From NCBI RefSeq assembly GCF_000282195.1, contig NZ_AKJT01000075.1, positions 109,608 through 173,607 on the forward strand: a DNA stretch of 64,000 nucleotides. The letters are read 5' to 3'. The notes below the pieces were generated by a model. It saw only the letters and a program-made list of their open reading frames with translations. It searched no databases and was not told the DNA's origin. Of the stretch, positions 32,422 to 40,834 are shown piece after piece. Each line of letters starts with the position of its first letter. The first letter of the stretch is position 1. Source of the stretch: Pseudomonas sp. GM18 (GTDB taxonomy: Bacteria > Pseudomonadota > Gammaproteobacteria > Pseudomonadales > Pseudomonadaceae). The position numbers were made by a program, and so were the translations under genes.

Positions 32422-32868
32422 AAGGGCTGACGGGTCTCTGTGTGAAAATAGGTTGTATGAGTCGCCTTTAATGACTGCAGTGCAATGCTCGAAATAAAGC
32501 CTTCAATGTTATGGGCTTATTCGCGCCTGGAGTCACTCTGCCATTAATTGACGTCAACGAATGGGCGGCATAATACCACTTAAGATACCGTTGGTCGCGT
32601 TCGGTATATAGGTAGGCACCTTCAGGAAATAAGGTATTTGGACGATGGTTCCACAATGGAAAAACTTTTGATTTTTATCTTCAAAAGATATCGAGTGTGC
32701 CAGGCGTTTTGTTTTTATTGACAGGCACTATCTGAAGTCGGGGCCGGGGTAACTATTTGTTTTGAGCTGCCATCGACGGGTATGAAATATTCAACTGCGG
32801 CATGCACACACTCAAGTTACAGGGCGGCATCATTGCAATAAAAAATGCGCAACATGGGGGCGGTGAAT
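32422..32868. other. AT-rich intergenic region without a gene
   Basis: 447 bases, visibly richer in A+T than the flanking genes, with no ORF that looks coding and no YegS-like remnant. A 10-bp palindrome TTGACGTCAA occurs near 32538. It holds the promoter of the sensor-kinase operon on the left and the 3' end of the convergent Hpt-like transcript on the right. Confidence 0.5.
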
Positions 32869-33339
32869 TTAAGCCTGCCGCTCGGAGAACGAAACGAGCC
32901 TGAACTGCTTGGAGTGGCTGGGCGGCTGAAACTGACTTTGTCCCACTTGAAATGCAAACGCTTCGATCAGGGACGTCTGTTCACTGTCATCGAGGCCGAG
33001 TTGGCCGGTGGTCTGGTCGATGAGTTCGAGTTGCCAGGCCATTAACGTGAAGCAATCCTTGAGCGCATCCAGGGCCTGATCGTGCAGGTCCATGTGATTC
33101 TGGGCATGGCTCAGCAATCCATGAATGTGCAGCGAGAATTCCGAAACCGTTGCCAGTGCCAGGGCATCGGCCTTGCTCGCCAGCTTGAGAAGGGTGCTGA
33201 GCATGCAATCGATTGCATCCTTGTCATTGCTGATCAACTGCAAATGACTCAGGCACTCCTCGGACTTGGCCAGGAGTGTTTCAGCCTCGACGAGAAACTC
33301 CGGAAATCGCTGGGCCCACTCTTTAGGGTTGTTCGCCAT
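32869..33339 (-). CDS. Degenerate Hpt-like protein lacking the phospho-histidine
   Basis: 156 residues, mostly helical, resembling a CheA P1/Hpt four-helix bundle: an N-terminal FPEFLVEAETLLAKSEECLSHL helix and a later helix LSTLLKLASKADALALATV followed by SEFSLHIHGLL. In true Hpt proteins the second helix carries HxxKG(S/A); here the corresponding stretch is TLLKLAS, with Thr49 at the expected His position. The ATG at 33339 has GGAGA five bases upstream. It is divergent from cheV, suggesting a chemotaxis or motility connection. Possibly an adaptor or decoy; function unknown. Confidence 0.6.
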   Translation of the reverse strand: MANNPKEWAQRFPEFLVEAETLLAKSEECLSHLQLISNDKDAIDCMLSTLLKLASKADALALATVSEFSLHIHGLLSHAQNHMDLHDQALDALKDCFTLMAWQLELIDQTTGQLGLDDSEQTSLIEAFAFQVGQSQFQPPSHSKQFRLVSFSERQA

Positions 33340-33801
33340 GCTTATCTCCACAACGTCATGTCAGATGAGGGAATGTCGTGTGTGTCGACGAGAACCTTAC
33401 GTGTCCCGGCGCTGCCATGCCTTGATGAGATCGCGCTCTGGCAGGCTTGGGCACCGACTGGGGAACTCGAGAGGGTGGATGGCCACTGACCTGCGATCGC
33501 ACACAAAAGCCTGACTCCGTTCATGCAATGAGAATGGCGTCACATTAATGGCTATTGGATATTGCGAATATCAGGTTGGGCCTGATTGTACCTAGGGGAA
33601 TCCCTTACACACGGGAACCTAACGTGCAAACCGAGGTCGCGCCGCAAGGGATGAAGCAGATGGAATCACAGGGGCAGTAAAGCATGATGTTAATGTGACA
33701 TCAATGCTTGGGCATGGCATTTTGTCCGGGGGTCAAGATTCGGCAAAAACTGCCGATAACTCTCTTTAGTGAATTCATCAGAACAAGCCCAGGAGTCATT
33801 A
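33340..33801. other. Divergent intergenic region, Hpt-like gene / cheV
   Basis: No gene seen in 462 bases. It contains the sigma-28 promoter of cheV (33733-33759), an inverted repeat ATCAGG-N5-CCTGAT (33570-33586) and TAGGG-N4-CCCTT (33593-33606). Confidence 0.5.
33733..33759 (+). promoter_or_regulatory. Sigma-28 (FliA) promoter of cheV
   Basis: TCAAGATT-N11-GCCGATAA, an exact -10 element and a -35 of the Pseudomonas type (TCAAG) at the 11-base spacing typical of flagellar sigma-28 promoters. It lies about 43 bases before the cheV start. Confidence 0.8.
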
Positions 33802-34737
33802 ATGGCCGGCATTCTCGACACGGTAGACCAACGCACGCAACTGGTGGGTGAGAATCGCCTGGAAATTCTCATGTTCCGGCTGGCCGGACGGCAATTGTTC
33901 GCGATCAACGTCTTCAAGGTCCAGGAAGTGCTGCAGCTGCCGAAGCTGACCCTGATGCCGCAGCGCCACCCCTTTGTTTGTGGCGTGGTCAACCTGCGTG
34001 GCCAGACGCTGCCGGTGATCGACCTGTCCCAGGCCATCGGCATGCGTCCGCTGGTGCCAAGCCCCACCAGTACGATCATCGTCACCGAGTACAACCGCTC
34101 GGTGCAGGCATTTCTGGTCGGCGGCGTGGACCGCATCGTCAACATGAACTGGGAAGCCATTCTGCCGCCGCCGACCAGCGCCGGTCGCCAGCATTACCTG
34201 ACCGCCATCAGCAAGGTCGACGATCAGCTGGTGGAAATCATTGACGTCGAAAAAGTCCTGGCCGAAATCGTGCCGTACAACGCCAAGGTCTCGCGCGACA
34301 AACTCGACGATCCGGTTCTGGAGCGCGCCCGTGGCCGTGAAGTGCTGCTGGTGGATGACTCGAACGTGGCCCTGTCGCAATTGCGCGACACCTTGGGTCA
34401 GTTGGGCGTGAAAATGCACATCGCCAGCGATGGCTTGAAGGCGCTGAACATGCTCAAGGCCTGGGCCGATACCGGTGTGAACATGACCGACAAACTGTTG
34501 ATGATCTTCACCGATGCGGAAATGCCGGAGATGGACGGCTATCGCCTGACCACCGAGATCCGCAACGACCCCCGTTTGCGCGGCCTTTATGTGGTCCTGC
34601 ACACCTCGCTGTCGGGTAGCTTCAACGACTCAATGGTCAAGAAGGTCGGCTGCGACAACTTCCTCTCCAAATTCCAGCCCGACAAACTCGTCGACGTGGT
34701 GCGTCAGCGCCTGATGCTCGATGCGGTTCCGGCCTGA
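33802..34737 (+). CDS. cheV: Chemotaxis coupling protein CheV
   Basis: 311 residues. N-terminal CheW-like domain (about 20-165, with FVCGVVNLRGQTLPVIDLS) and C-terminal receiver (VLLVDDSNVALSQL, phospho-Asp in MIFTDAEMPEMDGY, Lys in NFLSKFQPD). CheV couples chemoreceptors to CheA and its phosphorylation tunes adaptation. The ATG at 33802 has AGGAG eight bases upstream; the frame begins earlier. A sigma-28 promoter precedes it, so it belongs to the late flagellar/chemotaxis regulon although no other che gene is nearby. Confidence 0.95.
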   Translation: MAGILDTVDQRTQLVGENRLEILMFRLAGRQLFAINVFKVQEVLQLPKLTLMPQRHPFVCGVVNLRGQTLPVIDLSQAIGMRPLVPSPTSTIIVTEYNRSVQAFLVGGVDRIVNMNWEAILPPPTSAGRQHYLTAISKVDDQLVEIIDVEKVLAEIVPYNAKVSRDKLDDPVLERARGREVLLVDDSNVALSQLRDTLGQLGVKMHIASDGLKALNMLKAWADTGVNMTDKLLMIFTDAEMPEMDGYRLTTEIRNDPRLRGLYVVLHTSLSGSFNDSMVKKVGCDNFLSKFQPDKLVDVVRQRLMLDAVPA

Positions 34738-34881
34738 TAACGATCTGGAAAAGCGCGGTGGCAGTGTTCGGGGCCGCCGCGCAGCCCTGTGTCTTAACTT
34801 TTGCCCCCTCGTCACAGGCCCTTTGATTCGGCGATCAAGCTCGTATAGGGTGGCGTTTTTGCCCACCAGGGAGCTGTGGCC

Positions 34882-35685
34882 ATGCGTCTGAGCGCGCTTT
34901 ATCGTTTTCCGTTGAAATCCGGCAAGGGCGAGACCTTGAATCAGGTCAGCCTGGACAAACTGGGGCTGGACGGCGACCGACGCTGGATGCTGGTGGACGA
35001 GGCCAGCGGGCGCTTTCTGACCCAGCGCGCGGTGGCGAAAATGAGTCAGCTGTCGGCGTTGTGGAATGCAAGCGGCGGCTTGACCCTCAGTGCCCAAGGT
35101 CATTCGCCGATCGATATCGCCTTGCCCTCCAGCGACGCAGAACTACGTGGCGTGACCATCTGGCGCGACACGTTGCGCGTGCCCGATGCCGGTATTGCTG
35201 CGGCTGCCTGGGTCAGTGAGTTCATTGGCAAGCCGACGCGTCTGGTGCACGTGCCGCTCGATCGTGCGCGGACCACCCAGGCCGGCTACGGCAAGGACGA
35301 CGATCAGGTTGCTTTTGCCGACGGTTTTCCGTTGTTGCTGATTGGCCAGGCGTCGCTGGAAGACTTGTCGCAGCGGGTCGGGCGACCGCTGGAGATGTTG
35401 CGCTTTCGGCCCAATCTGGTGATCGAGGGCAGCGAGGCGTACGCCGAAGATGGCTGGAAGCGCATCCGCATTGGCGATGTCGAGTTCCGCGTGGTCAAAT
35501 TCTGCTCACGTTGCATTCTGACCACCATCGATCCGCAGACCGGCGAACGCAGCGACGACCGTGAACCTCTGGCGACCTTGCAGCAATATCGGGCTCAGGA
35601 GGACGGCGCGATGTTCGGGCAGAACCTGGTCAATGACGGTAACGGTCGGCTCGAAGTCGGCATGCCGGTGACGGTCCTCGAATAG
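34882..35685 (+). CDS. MOSC domain protein (YcbX-like)
   Basis: 267 residues. An N-terminal MOSC_N beta-barrel (RLSALYRFPLKSGKGE) and a C-terminal MOSC domain with the conserved cysteine region VKFCSRCILTTIDPQTGERSD. YcbX-type proteins carry a sulfur-ligated molybdenum cofactor and reduce N-hydroxylated compounds. Unlike YcbX, no C-terminal ferredoxin domain is present. AGGGAG sits eight bases before the ATG; a GTG six bases earlier is an alternative. A molybdopterin gene cluster lies 5 kb away. Confidence 0.88.
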   Translation: MRLSALYRFPLKSGKGETLNQVSLDKLGLDGDRRWMLVDEASGRFLTQRAVAKMSQLSALWNASGGLTLSAQGHSPIDIALPSSDAELRGVTIWRDTLRVPDAGIAAAAWVSEFIGKPTRLVHVPLDRARTTQAGYGKDDDQVAFADGFPLLLIGQASLEDLSQRVGRPLEMLRFRPNLVIEGSEAYAEDGWKRIRIGDVEFRVVKFCSRCILTTIDPQTGERSDDREPLATLQQYRAQEDGAMFGQNLVNDGNGRLEVGMPVTVLE

Positions 35686-35696
35686 CAGCCCTCAAT

Positions 35697-35732
35697 AAAA
35701 AATGCCCGTGTCCTTGGACACGGGCATTTTTT
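35697..35732. terminator. Bidirectional terminator between MOSC gene and ppnP
   Basis: Long near-perfect stem AAAAAATGCCCGTGTCC with its complement ending in GGGCATTTTTT, between two convergent genes. Confidence 0.92.
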
Positions 35733-35754
35733 GTCGCAGTGAAAACCCAGGGGT

Positions 35755-36039
35755 TTAGCCGCGGTATTCGCACAGGTAAGCGGTGTCGACGGCCACTTTC
35801 AGCTGGAACTTGCTGTTGGCGGGCACGTTGAACTGGCTGCCGGCGGCGAAGGTTTCCCAGTCGCTGCTGTCAGGCAGTTTGACGGTCAGGGCGCCGGACA
35901 CCACGTGCATGATTTCACGCTGGCTGGTGCCGAATTCGTATTCGCCCGGTGCCATGACGCCGATGGTGGCCGGACCTTCAGCGGTGCCAAAGGCGATCGA
36001 CTTGACGGTGCCGTCGAAGTACTCGTTGACTTTAAACAT
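35755..36039 (-). CDS. ppnP: Pyrimidine/purine nucleoside phosphorylase PpnP
   Basis: 94 residues of the DUF1255/YaiE cupin family, a broad-range nucleoside phosphorylase in E. coli (PpnP). Complete cupin barrel from MFKVNEYFDGTVKSIAF to DTAYLCEYRG, with the family stretch VMAPGEYEFGTSQREIMHVVSG. The ATG at 36039 gives the family length; the 26 codons upstream do not resemble the family. Confidence 0.93.
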   Translation of the reverse strand: MFKVNEYFDGTVKSIAFGTAEGPATIGVMAPGEYEFGTSQREIMHVVSGALTVKLPDSSDWETFAAGSQFNVPANSKFQLKVAVDTAYLCEYRG

Positions 36040-36113
36040 GGGCGATTCCTCGAAAAGGGCTAAAAAGGGCCGGCCAGTATGCACAAGGTGTCGATAGGCG
36101 TCACCTCCTGCAC

Positions 36114-36662
36114 TCAAGGATTGGCGGGGAAAATCAGCGGTAACAGGCGCGCGGTATTGCGCGCATCCTCCAGCGCCCGATGTTGTTGACCATTGAACTG
36201 CAAGCCCGCCAGTTGCAGGGCGCCATTAAGCCCCAGCGGGCGCTCCAGTCGACAGGCCTTGGCGAAACGTTGCTTGAGATTCATGTGCGACACCCGGCTC
36301 AGGGCGCTGTCGAGTTGCAGCCGCTGCCACTCCTGAAGCAGTTGTTTGCGGTCGTAATCACCCCAACTGGCCCAGCCTTCCAGGTGCGAGAGATGCTGGC
36401 CGAGCCAGTGTTCGAACGAAACCCAGACGTCGCTCAGAGGCTGGGCGGCATCGACATTGGCCTGGGTGATGTGGGTCAGTTCGCGGCAAAACGGAGTCAG
36501 CAGGGGCCGACGCAACGGGCGCACGAAACACTGGAAGTGATCCAGTTCCCGACCTTTGCGGTCCACGAGGGTGGCACCGATTTCGATGATTTCCATTTCG
36601 GTTACTGGCCAGCCGCCCTCATCGGTGGTGGCTTCCAGATCAATGACCAGCCAGTGAGGCAT
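36114..36662 (-). CDS. DEDDh 3'-5' exonuclease (KapD/ERI-1-like)
   Basis: 182 residues of the DnaQ-like exonuclease superfamily. The catalytic acids are visible as D-x-E in VIDLEATTDEGG, Asp in WGDYDRKQLL, and the final His-x4-Asp in HRALEDARNTARLL (DEDDh). The Trp-rich N-terminus MPHWLVIDLEAT is the usual start of the small stand-alone KapD/ERI-1-type proteins, chosen over an upstream start at 36710. The substrate is probably RNA or short oligonucleotides, by family only. Confidence 0.85.
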   Translation of the reverse strand: MPHWLVIDLEATTDEGGWPVTEMEIIEIGATLVDRKGRELDHFQCFVRPLRRPLLTPFCRELTHITQANVDAAQPLSDVWVSFEHWLGQHLSHLEGWASWGDYDRKQLLQEWQRLQLDSALSRVSHMNLKQRFAKACRLERPLGLNGALQLAGLQFNGQQHRALEDARNTARLLPLIFPANP

Positions 36663-36733
36663 TGCAGGTTTCCTGGTATCCGCATCCTGATAGGGCTTGA
36701 GCGTAGCCAAACCCGGCGGATCCGCCTAGCGGC

Positions 36734-38695
36734 TTATTCGACCTCCAACAAAATCTGACGATTTTTTACCTGGTCGCCGACCCTGACCTGTAAGCGTTTG
36801 AGCACGCCGTCGATACCCGATTTGAGCGGATGTTCCATTTTCATCGCTTCAAGCACCACCAGCAGCTGCCCTTTGCTGACCGGGCTGCCCTCACTGACCA
36901 ATACGTCGACGATCGCCCCGTCCATCGGTGCCTTGAGCGTGCCGGAGCTGACACTGGCCTGGCCGCTGACCCGCGCCTGAGTCCGATCGACCAGTCGCAG
37001 GCTGCCGGGACGCGTGAACAGCCAGAGTTGCCCGGCTTCGAGGCGGTAGGCATGGTGTTGGCGGATGCCGTCGATTTGCAGTGTGGCCCAGCGTCCGTCG
37101 CACTGGATGACCTTCAGTTCGAGGATCCGGGCTCCGACTTGAACACGGTAGGGTTCACCAGGTTCAGCGTGCAGTTCTAGCGGCCAGGCTTGATCCTCCA
37201 GGCCGATCCGATAGTGCAGAGGCACGCTGGCATTGTTGCGCCAACCGGCCAGCGGGGCACGGTGAGCCTGCGCGCAAGCCTGATAAAACAGCGCCGCGGC
37301 GATGGCCAGCTCCTCGGCGCTGGGTACAGGGGGATGGAGGCAGGGGTGGTCGGCGAAGTTCATCGGGATGAACCCGGTGCTGAACTCGCCACGGATGAAC
37401 TGCGGGTGTTCCAGCAGATTGGCGAGCAAGTGCTGATTGCTCTGCACGCCCAGCAGCACGCTGTCCTGCACTGCCCGCAGCAGTTTGCGCCGGGCTTCTT
37501 CACGGGTGGCACCGTAGGCGATGAGCTTGCCCAGCAGCGGGTCATAGAACGGGCTGACAGACTGGCCTTCGATCAGGCCATGGTCGATCCGTACGCTGCC
37601 CTGCATCGCTGGCTCCCAGGCCATGATTCGCCCGGTTTGTGGCAGAAACCCCTGGGCCGGATCTTCGGCGTACAGGCGCACTTCCATGGCATGCCCGTTG
37701 AGCTGCACCTGTTCCTGTCGTAGCGGCAGCGGTTGCCCTTCGGCAATGTGTAACTGCCAGGCCACCAGATCGAGGCCGGTGATCAGTTCAGTCACCGGGT
37801 GCTCCACTTGCAACCGGGTGTTCATCTCCAGGAAGTAAAACTGGCCGTGAGCATCCAGCAGGAATTCCACGGTGCCAGCCCCCACGTAATTCACCGAGCG
37901 ACCCGCCTTGAGCGCCGCCTCGCCCATGGCCCGGCGCAACTCGGTGGTCATCACCGGGCAGGGCGCTTCTTCGATGATTTTCTGGTGGCGACGCTGGATC
38001 GAACAGTCGCGTTCGCCGAGATAAATCAGGTTGCCGTGCTGGTCGCCGAACACCTGAACTTCAACGTGACGCGGATCGATCAGGGCTTGTTCGAGAATCA
38101 GTTCGTCGCTGCCAAACCCGTGCAAGGCTTCGGAGCGTGCGGTGCGAATTTGCTCCAGCAACTCCCCCGCGCTATGCACCAGGCGCATGCCGCGACCGCC
38201 ACCGCCGGCACTGGCCTTGATCATCAGCGGATAGCCGATGCGCTCGGCTTCGCGGCGCAGGGTGGCGTTGTCCTGTTCGCTGCCCTGATAGCCTTTGATG
38301 CAAGGCACGCCGGCTTTGATCATGGCGAGTTTCGACAGCCGTTTACTGCCCATCAGCTCGATGGCTTCGGGGCTGGGGCCGATGAACGTGATGCCGGCCT
38401 GTTGGCAGGCGAGAGCGAATTTGGCGTTTTCCGAGAGGAAGCCGTAACCGGGGTGGATCGCATCGGCACCGGTGCGCCGGGCGGCGTCGATGATGGCCGG
38501 GATGTTCAGATAAGACTGCTGCACCGGGGGCGGGCCGATGTTCACGGCTTCGTCGGCCATCTGCACATGCAGCGCTTCGGCGTCGGCATCGCTGAATACG
38601 GCGACGGTGCGGTAGCCCAGGTTTTGCGCGGTACGCTGGACGCGGCAGGCGATTTCACCGCGGTTGGCGATCAGGATTTTTTTGAGGGCGGGCAT
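36734..38695 (-). CDS. atuF: Geranyl-CoA carboxylase, biotin-containing alpha subunit
   Basis: 653 residues. N-terminal biotin carboxylase (ILIANRGEIACRVQRTA; ATP-grasp GGGGRGMRLV; RLQVEHPVTE) and C-terminal biotinyl domain with the biotin lysine in LEAMKMEHPL. Forms geranyl-CoA carboxylase with AtuC, which carboxylates cis-geranyl-CoA. By sequence alone it could be a methylcrotonyl-CoA carboxylase subunit (LiuD), but its place at the end of an atuABCDEF row makes AtuF the better call. 52 bases after atuE. Last gene of the row. Confidence 0.85.
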   Translation of the reverse strand: MPALKKILIANRGEIACRVQRTAQNLGYRTVAVFSDADAEALHVQMADEAVNIGPPPVQQSYLNIPAIIDAARRTGADAIHPGYGFLSENAKFALACQQAGITFIGPSPEAIELMGSKRLSKLAMIKAGVPCIKGYQGSEQDNATLRREAERIGYPLMIKASAGGGGRGMRLVHSAGELLEQIRTARSEALHGFGSDELILEQALIDPRHVEVQVFGDQHGNLIYLGERDCSIQRRHQKIIEEAPCPVMTTELRRAMGEAALKAGRSVNYVGAGTVEFLLDAHGQFYFLEMNTRLQVEHPVTELITGLDLVAWQLHIAEGQPLPLRQEQVQLNGHAMEVRLYAEDPAQGFLPQTGRIMAWEPAMQGSVRIDHGLIEGQSVSPFYDPLLGKLIAYGATREEARRKLLRAVQDSVLLGVQSNQHLLANLLEHPQFIRGEFSTGFIPMNFADHPCLHPPVPSAEELAIAAALFYQACAQAHRAPLAGWRNNASVPLHYRIGLEDQAWPLELHAEPGEPYRVQVGARILELKVIQCDGRWATLQIDGIRQHHAYRLEAGQLWLFTRPGSLRLVDRTQARVSGQASVSSGTLKAPMDGAIVDVLVSEGSPVSKGQLLVVLEAMKMEHPLKSGIDGVLKRLQVRVGDQVKNRQILLEVE

Positions 38696-38747
38696 GGGTT
38701 ATTCCCTTGGTTTTTGCGGTGAATGTAAGGGCTTGTTCGCGAAGCTC

Positions 38748-39545
38748 TTAAACGGCCCACCCCGGTTTACGCTTCTGCACAAAAGCCAGGGTCCCCTCGA
38801 CCCCTTCAGCCCCGGTCACCGCTTCGCTGAACCACTCGGCCGCCTGATCCAGCAGATCATCCGAGGGTTGTCCGGCACTCGCCAGCAACAGTTTTTTGGT
38901 CGCCGCATTTGCCCCCGGCGCACAACACAACACATGGGCCAGCACCTCATCGAGGCGCTCGGCCAACGCTTGCGCGTCATGCTCGACAAAATGCACCAGG
39001 CCCATGCGCCGTGCCTGAGTGCCATCGAAGCGTGCGGCGGTCAGGGCCAGTCGACGGGCCTGGGTCAGGCCGATGCGCTGCACCACGAACGGCGCGATCT
39101 GCGCCGGCAACAGGCCGAGGCTGGTTTCCGGCAGGCCGAATTGCGCCTGATGATCGGCCATCGCGATGTCGCTGACGCAGGCCAGGCCGAAGCCGCCACC
39201 AAGCACCGCGCCTTGCAGCACGGTGATCACTACTTGTGGCGCGTGCTGGGTTTCTTCCAGCAGGGCGCCGAACGCCCGGTTCAACTCGCGGTAGGCAGTC
39301 GAGCCCTGAGCGCGGGCGTTGGCCATGTCCTTGATGTCGGCACCAGCACAAAAATGCCCGCCGGCGCCGCCGATCACCAGCGCGCGAATCTGTCGGTCAT
39401 CGCGCACCGCCGCCAGTACAGCGCGCAGTTCGGCGACCATCTGCAAGCTCATGGCATTACGGCTGTCGGGGCGATTGAGGGTGATGTGCAGCACGCCGTT
39501 ATGCCGTTCGAGCAACAGGGTCTGACAATCGGGGAGGGTGCTCAT
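38748..39545 (-). CDS. atuE: Isohexenylglutaconyl-CoA hydratase
   Basis: 265 residues of the enoyl-CoA hydratase/isomerase (crotonase) family: LNRPDSRNAMS, the oxyanion-hole segment GAGGHFCAGADIKDM, and VLGGGFGLACVSDIAMA. In the Atu route it hydrates the product of geranyl-CoA carboxylase. The ATG at 39545 overlaps the stop of atuD (ATGA); the much longer open frame upstream is an antisense-type artefact over atuD. Context, not sequence alone, separates it from other hydratases. Confidence 0.85.
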   Translation of the reverse strand: MSTLPDCQTLLLERHNGVLHITLNRPDSRNAMSLQMVAELRAVLAAVRDDRQIRALVIGGAGGHFCAGADIKDMANARAQGSTAYRELNRAFGALLEETQHAPQVVITVLQGAVLGGGFGLACVSDIAMADHQAQFGLPETSLGLLPAQIAPFVVQRIGLTQARRLALTAARFDGTQARRMGLVHFVEHDAQALAERLDEVLAHVLCCAPGANAATKKLLLASAGQPSDDLLDQAAEWFSEAVTGAEGVEGTLAFVQKRKPGWAV

Positions 39546-40699
39546 TTGTTTTTCCCCGGCAGGATGCCCATGAGTTTGCAGATGATCCCCAGCATGATTT
39601 CGTCGGCACCACCGCCGATCGATACCAGCCGCACGTCGCGGTAAGCCCGGGCCACCGGGTTGTCCCACATGAAGCCCATGCCGCCCCAATATTGCAGGCA
39701 ACTGTCGCTGACTTCCCGACCGAGTCGCCCGGCCTTGAGTTTGGCCATGGAGGCCAGACGGGTGACGTCCTGGCCTTTGATGTATTGCTCGGTGGCTTGG
39801 TAGACCAGCGCCCGCAGGCATTCGATTTCGGTTTGCAGTTCGGCCAGGCGAAAGTGGATGACCTGGTTGTCGATCAGCGCGTTGCCGAAGGTTTTGCGCT
39901 CCTTGCAGTACTCGATGGTGCTGTCGACGCAGTACTCCAGGCCTTTGATCATGTTCGCCGCGCCGAACAGCCGTTCTTCCTGGAACTGCAGCATCTGCAT
40001 CATGAACCCCGCACCTTCGTGGCCGATGCGGTTGCGTTGTGGCACGCGCACGTTGTCGAAAAACACCTGGGCGGTTTCCGAGCTGCGCATGCCGAGCTTG
40101 TCCAGGTGCGAGCTGAGGCTGATGCCGGGGCTGTTCATCGGCACCATGATCAGCGATTTGTTGATGTGCGGTTTGTCGTCCGAGGTGTTGGCCAGCAGGC
40201 AGATGAAATCGGCGCTCGGCGAGTTGGTGATCCACATCTTGCTGCCGTTGATCACGTAGTCGTCGCCGTCCTTGCGGGCCGTGGTTTTCAGCCCGGCGAC
40301 GTCGGAGCCGGCGCCGACTTCGGAAACACCGATGCAGCCGACCTGCTCGCCGGTGATCGCCGGTCGCAGGAACTCTTCGCGCAGTTCATCGGAGCCGAAA
40401 CGCGCCAGGGCCGGGGTGCACATGTCGGTCTGCACGCCGATGGACATCGGAATGCCGCCGCAATGAATGGTGCCGAACTCTTCGGCCGCCACAATCGAAT
40501 AGCTGTAATCGAGGCCCATGCCGCCGAATTTTTCCGGTTTGGAAATCCCCAGCAGACCGAGCTCACCGGCCTTGCGGAAGATCTCATGGATCGGAAAGCG
40601 CCCGGCCTTTTCCCATTCCTCGACGTGAGGATTGATTTCATGATCGACAAATTGGCGGACGGTGCGGCGCAGTGCTTCGTGTTCCTGGGTGAAGATCAT
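39542..40699 (-). CDS. atuD: Citronellyl-CoA dehydrogenase (acyl-CoA dehydrogenase family)
   Basis: 385 residues, FAD-dependent acyl-CoA dehydrogenase. Family motifs include CIGVSEVGAGSDVAGLKTTA, WITNSPSADF and QYWGGMGFMWDNPVARAYRD; the catalytic glutamate region lies near the C-terminus. In P. aeruginosa, AtuD oxidises citronellyl-CoA to geranyl-CoA. The ATG at 40699 gives the family N-terminus MIFTQEHEALRRTV; the frame continues upstream to 40735. A REPIN separates it from atuC, so it may be less tightly co-expressed with atuABC. Confidence 0.87.
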   Translation of the reverse strand: MIFTQEHEALRRTVRQFVDHEINPHVEEWEKAGRFPIHEIFRKAGELGLLGISKPEKFGGMGLDYSYSIVAAEEFGTIHCGGIPMSIGVQTDMCTPALARFGSDELREEFLRPAITGEQVGCIGVSEVGAGSDVAGLKTTARKDGDDYVINGSKMWITNSPSADFICLLANTSDDKPHINKSLIMVPMNSPGISLSSHLDKLGMRSSETAQVFFDNVRVPQRNRIGHEGAGFMMQMLQFQEERLFGAANMIKGLEYCVDSTIEYCKERKTFGNALIDNQVIHFRLAELQTEIECLRALVYQATEQYIKGQDVTRLASMAKLKAGRLGREVSDSCLQYWGGMGFMWDNPVARAYRDVRLVSIGGGADEIMLGIICKLMGILPGKNK

Positions 40700-40722
40700 T
40701 TTTATTGTTCTCCTGTCGAACC

Positions 40723-40830
40723 CGATCGTTCCCACGCTCTGCGTGGTAACGCCTCTATGGACGCTCCGCGTCCGCTTTTGGGACGCGGAGCGTCCGGGGC
40801 TGCATTCTCACGCGGAGCGTGGGAACGATC
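40723..40830. repeat. REPIN-like repeat, copy 2, within the atu operon
   Basis: Same element as 979-1087: CGATCGTTCCCACGCTCTG at the left and GCGGAGCGTGGGAACGATC at the right, with the inner pair GACGCTCCGCGTCC / GGGACGCGGAGCGTC. A few bases differ from copy 1, partly breaking the outer stem. It fills most of the 135-base gap between atuC and atuD. Confidence 0.85.
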
Positions 40831-40834
40831 AAAA

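Noticed and set aside
32422..32868. AT-rich region considered as a small-RNA gene such as RsmZ
   Set aside because: No series of exposed GGA motifs and no terminator-like hairpin with a U-run were seen.
38748..40235. 495-codon minus-strand frame as a long form of atuE
   Set aside because: The N-terminal 230 codons overlap atuD in another frame and have shadow-like composition. The crotonase domain starts at 39545 with an ATGA overlap.
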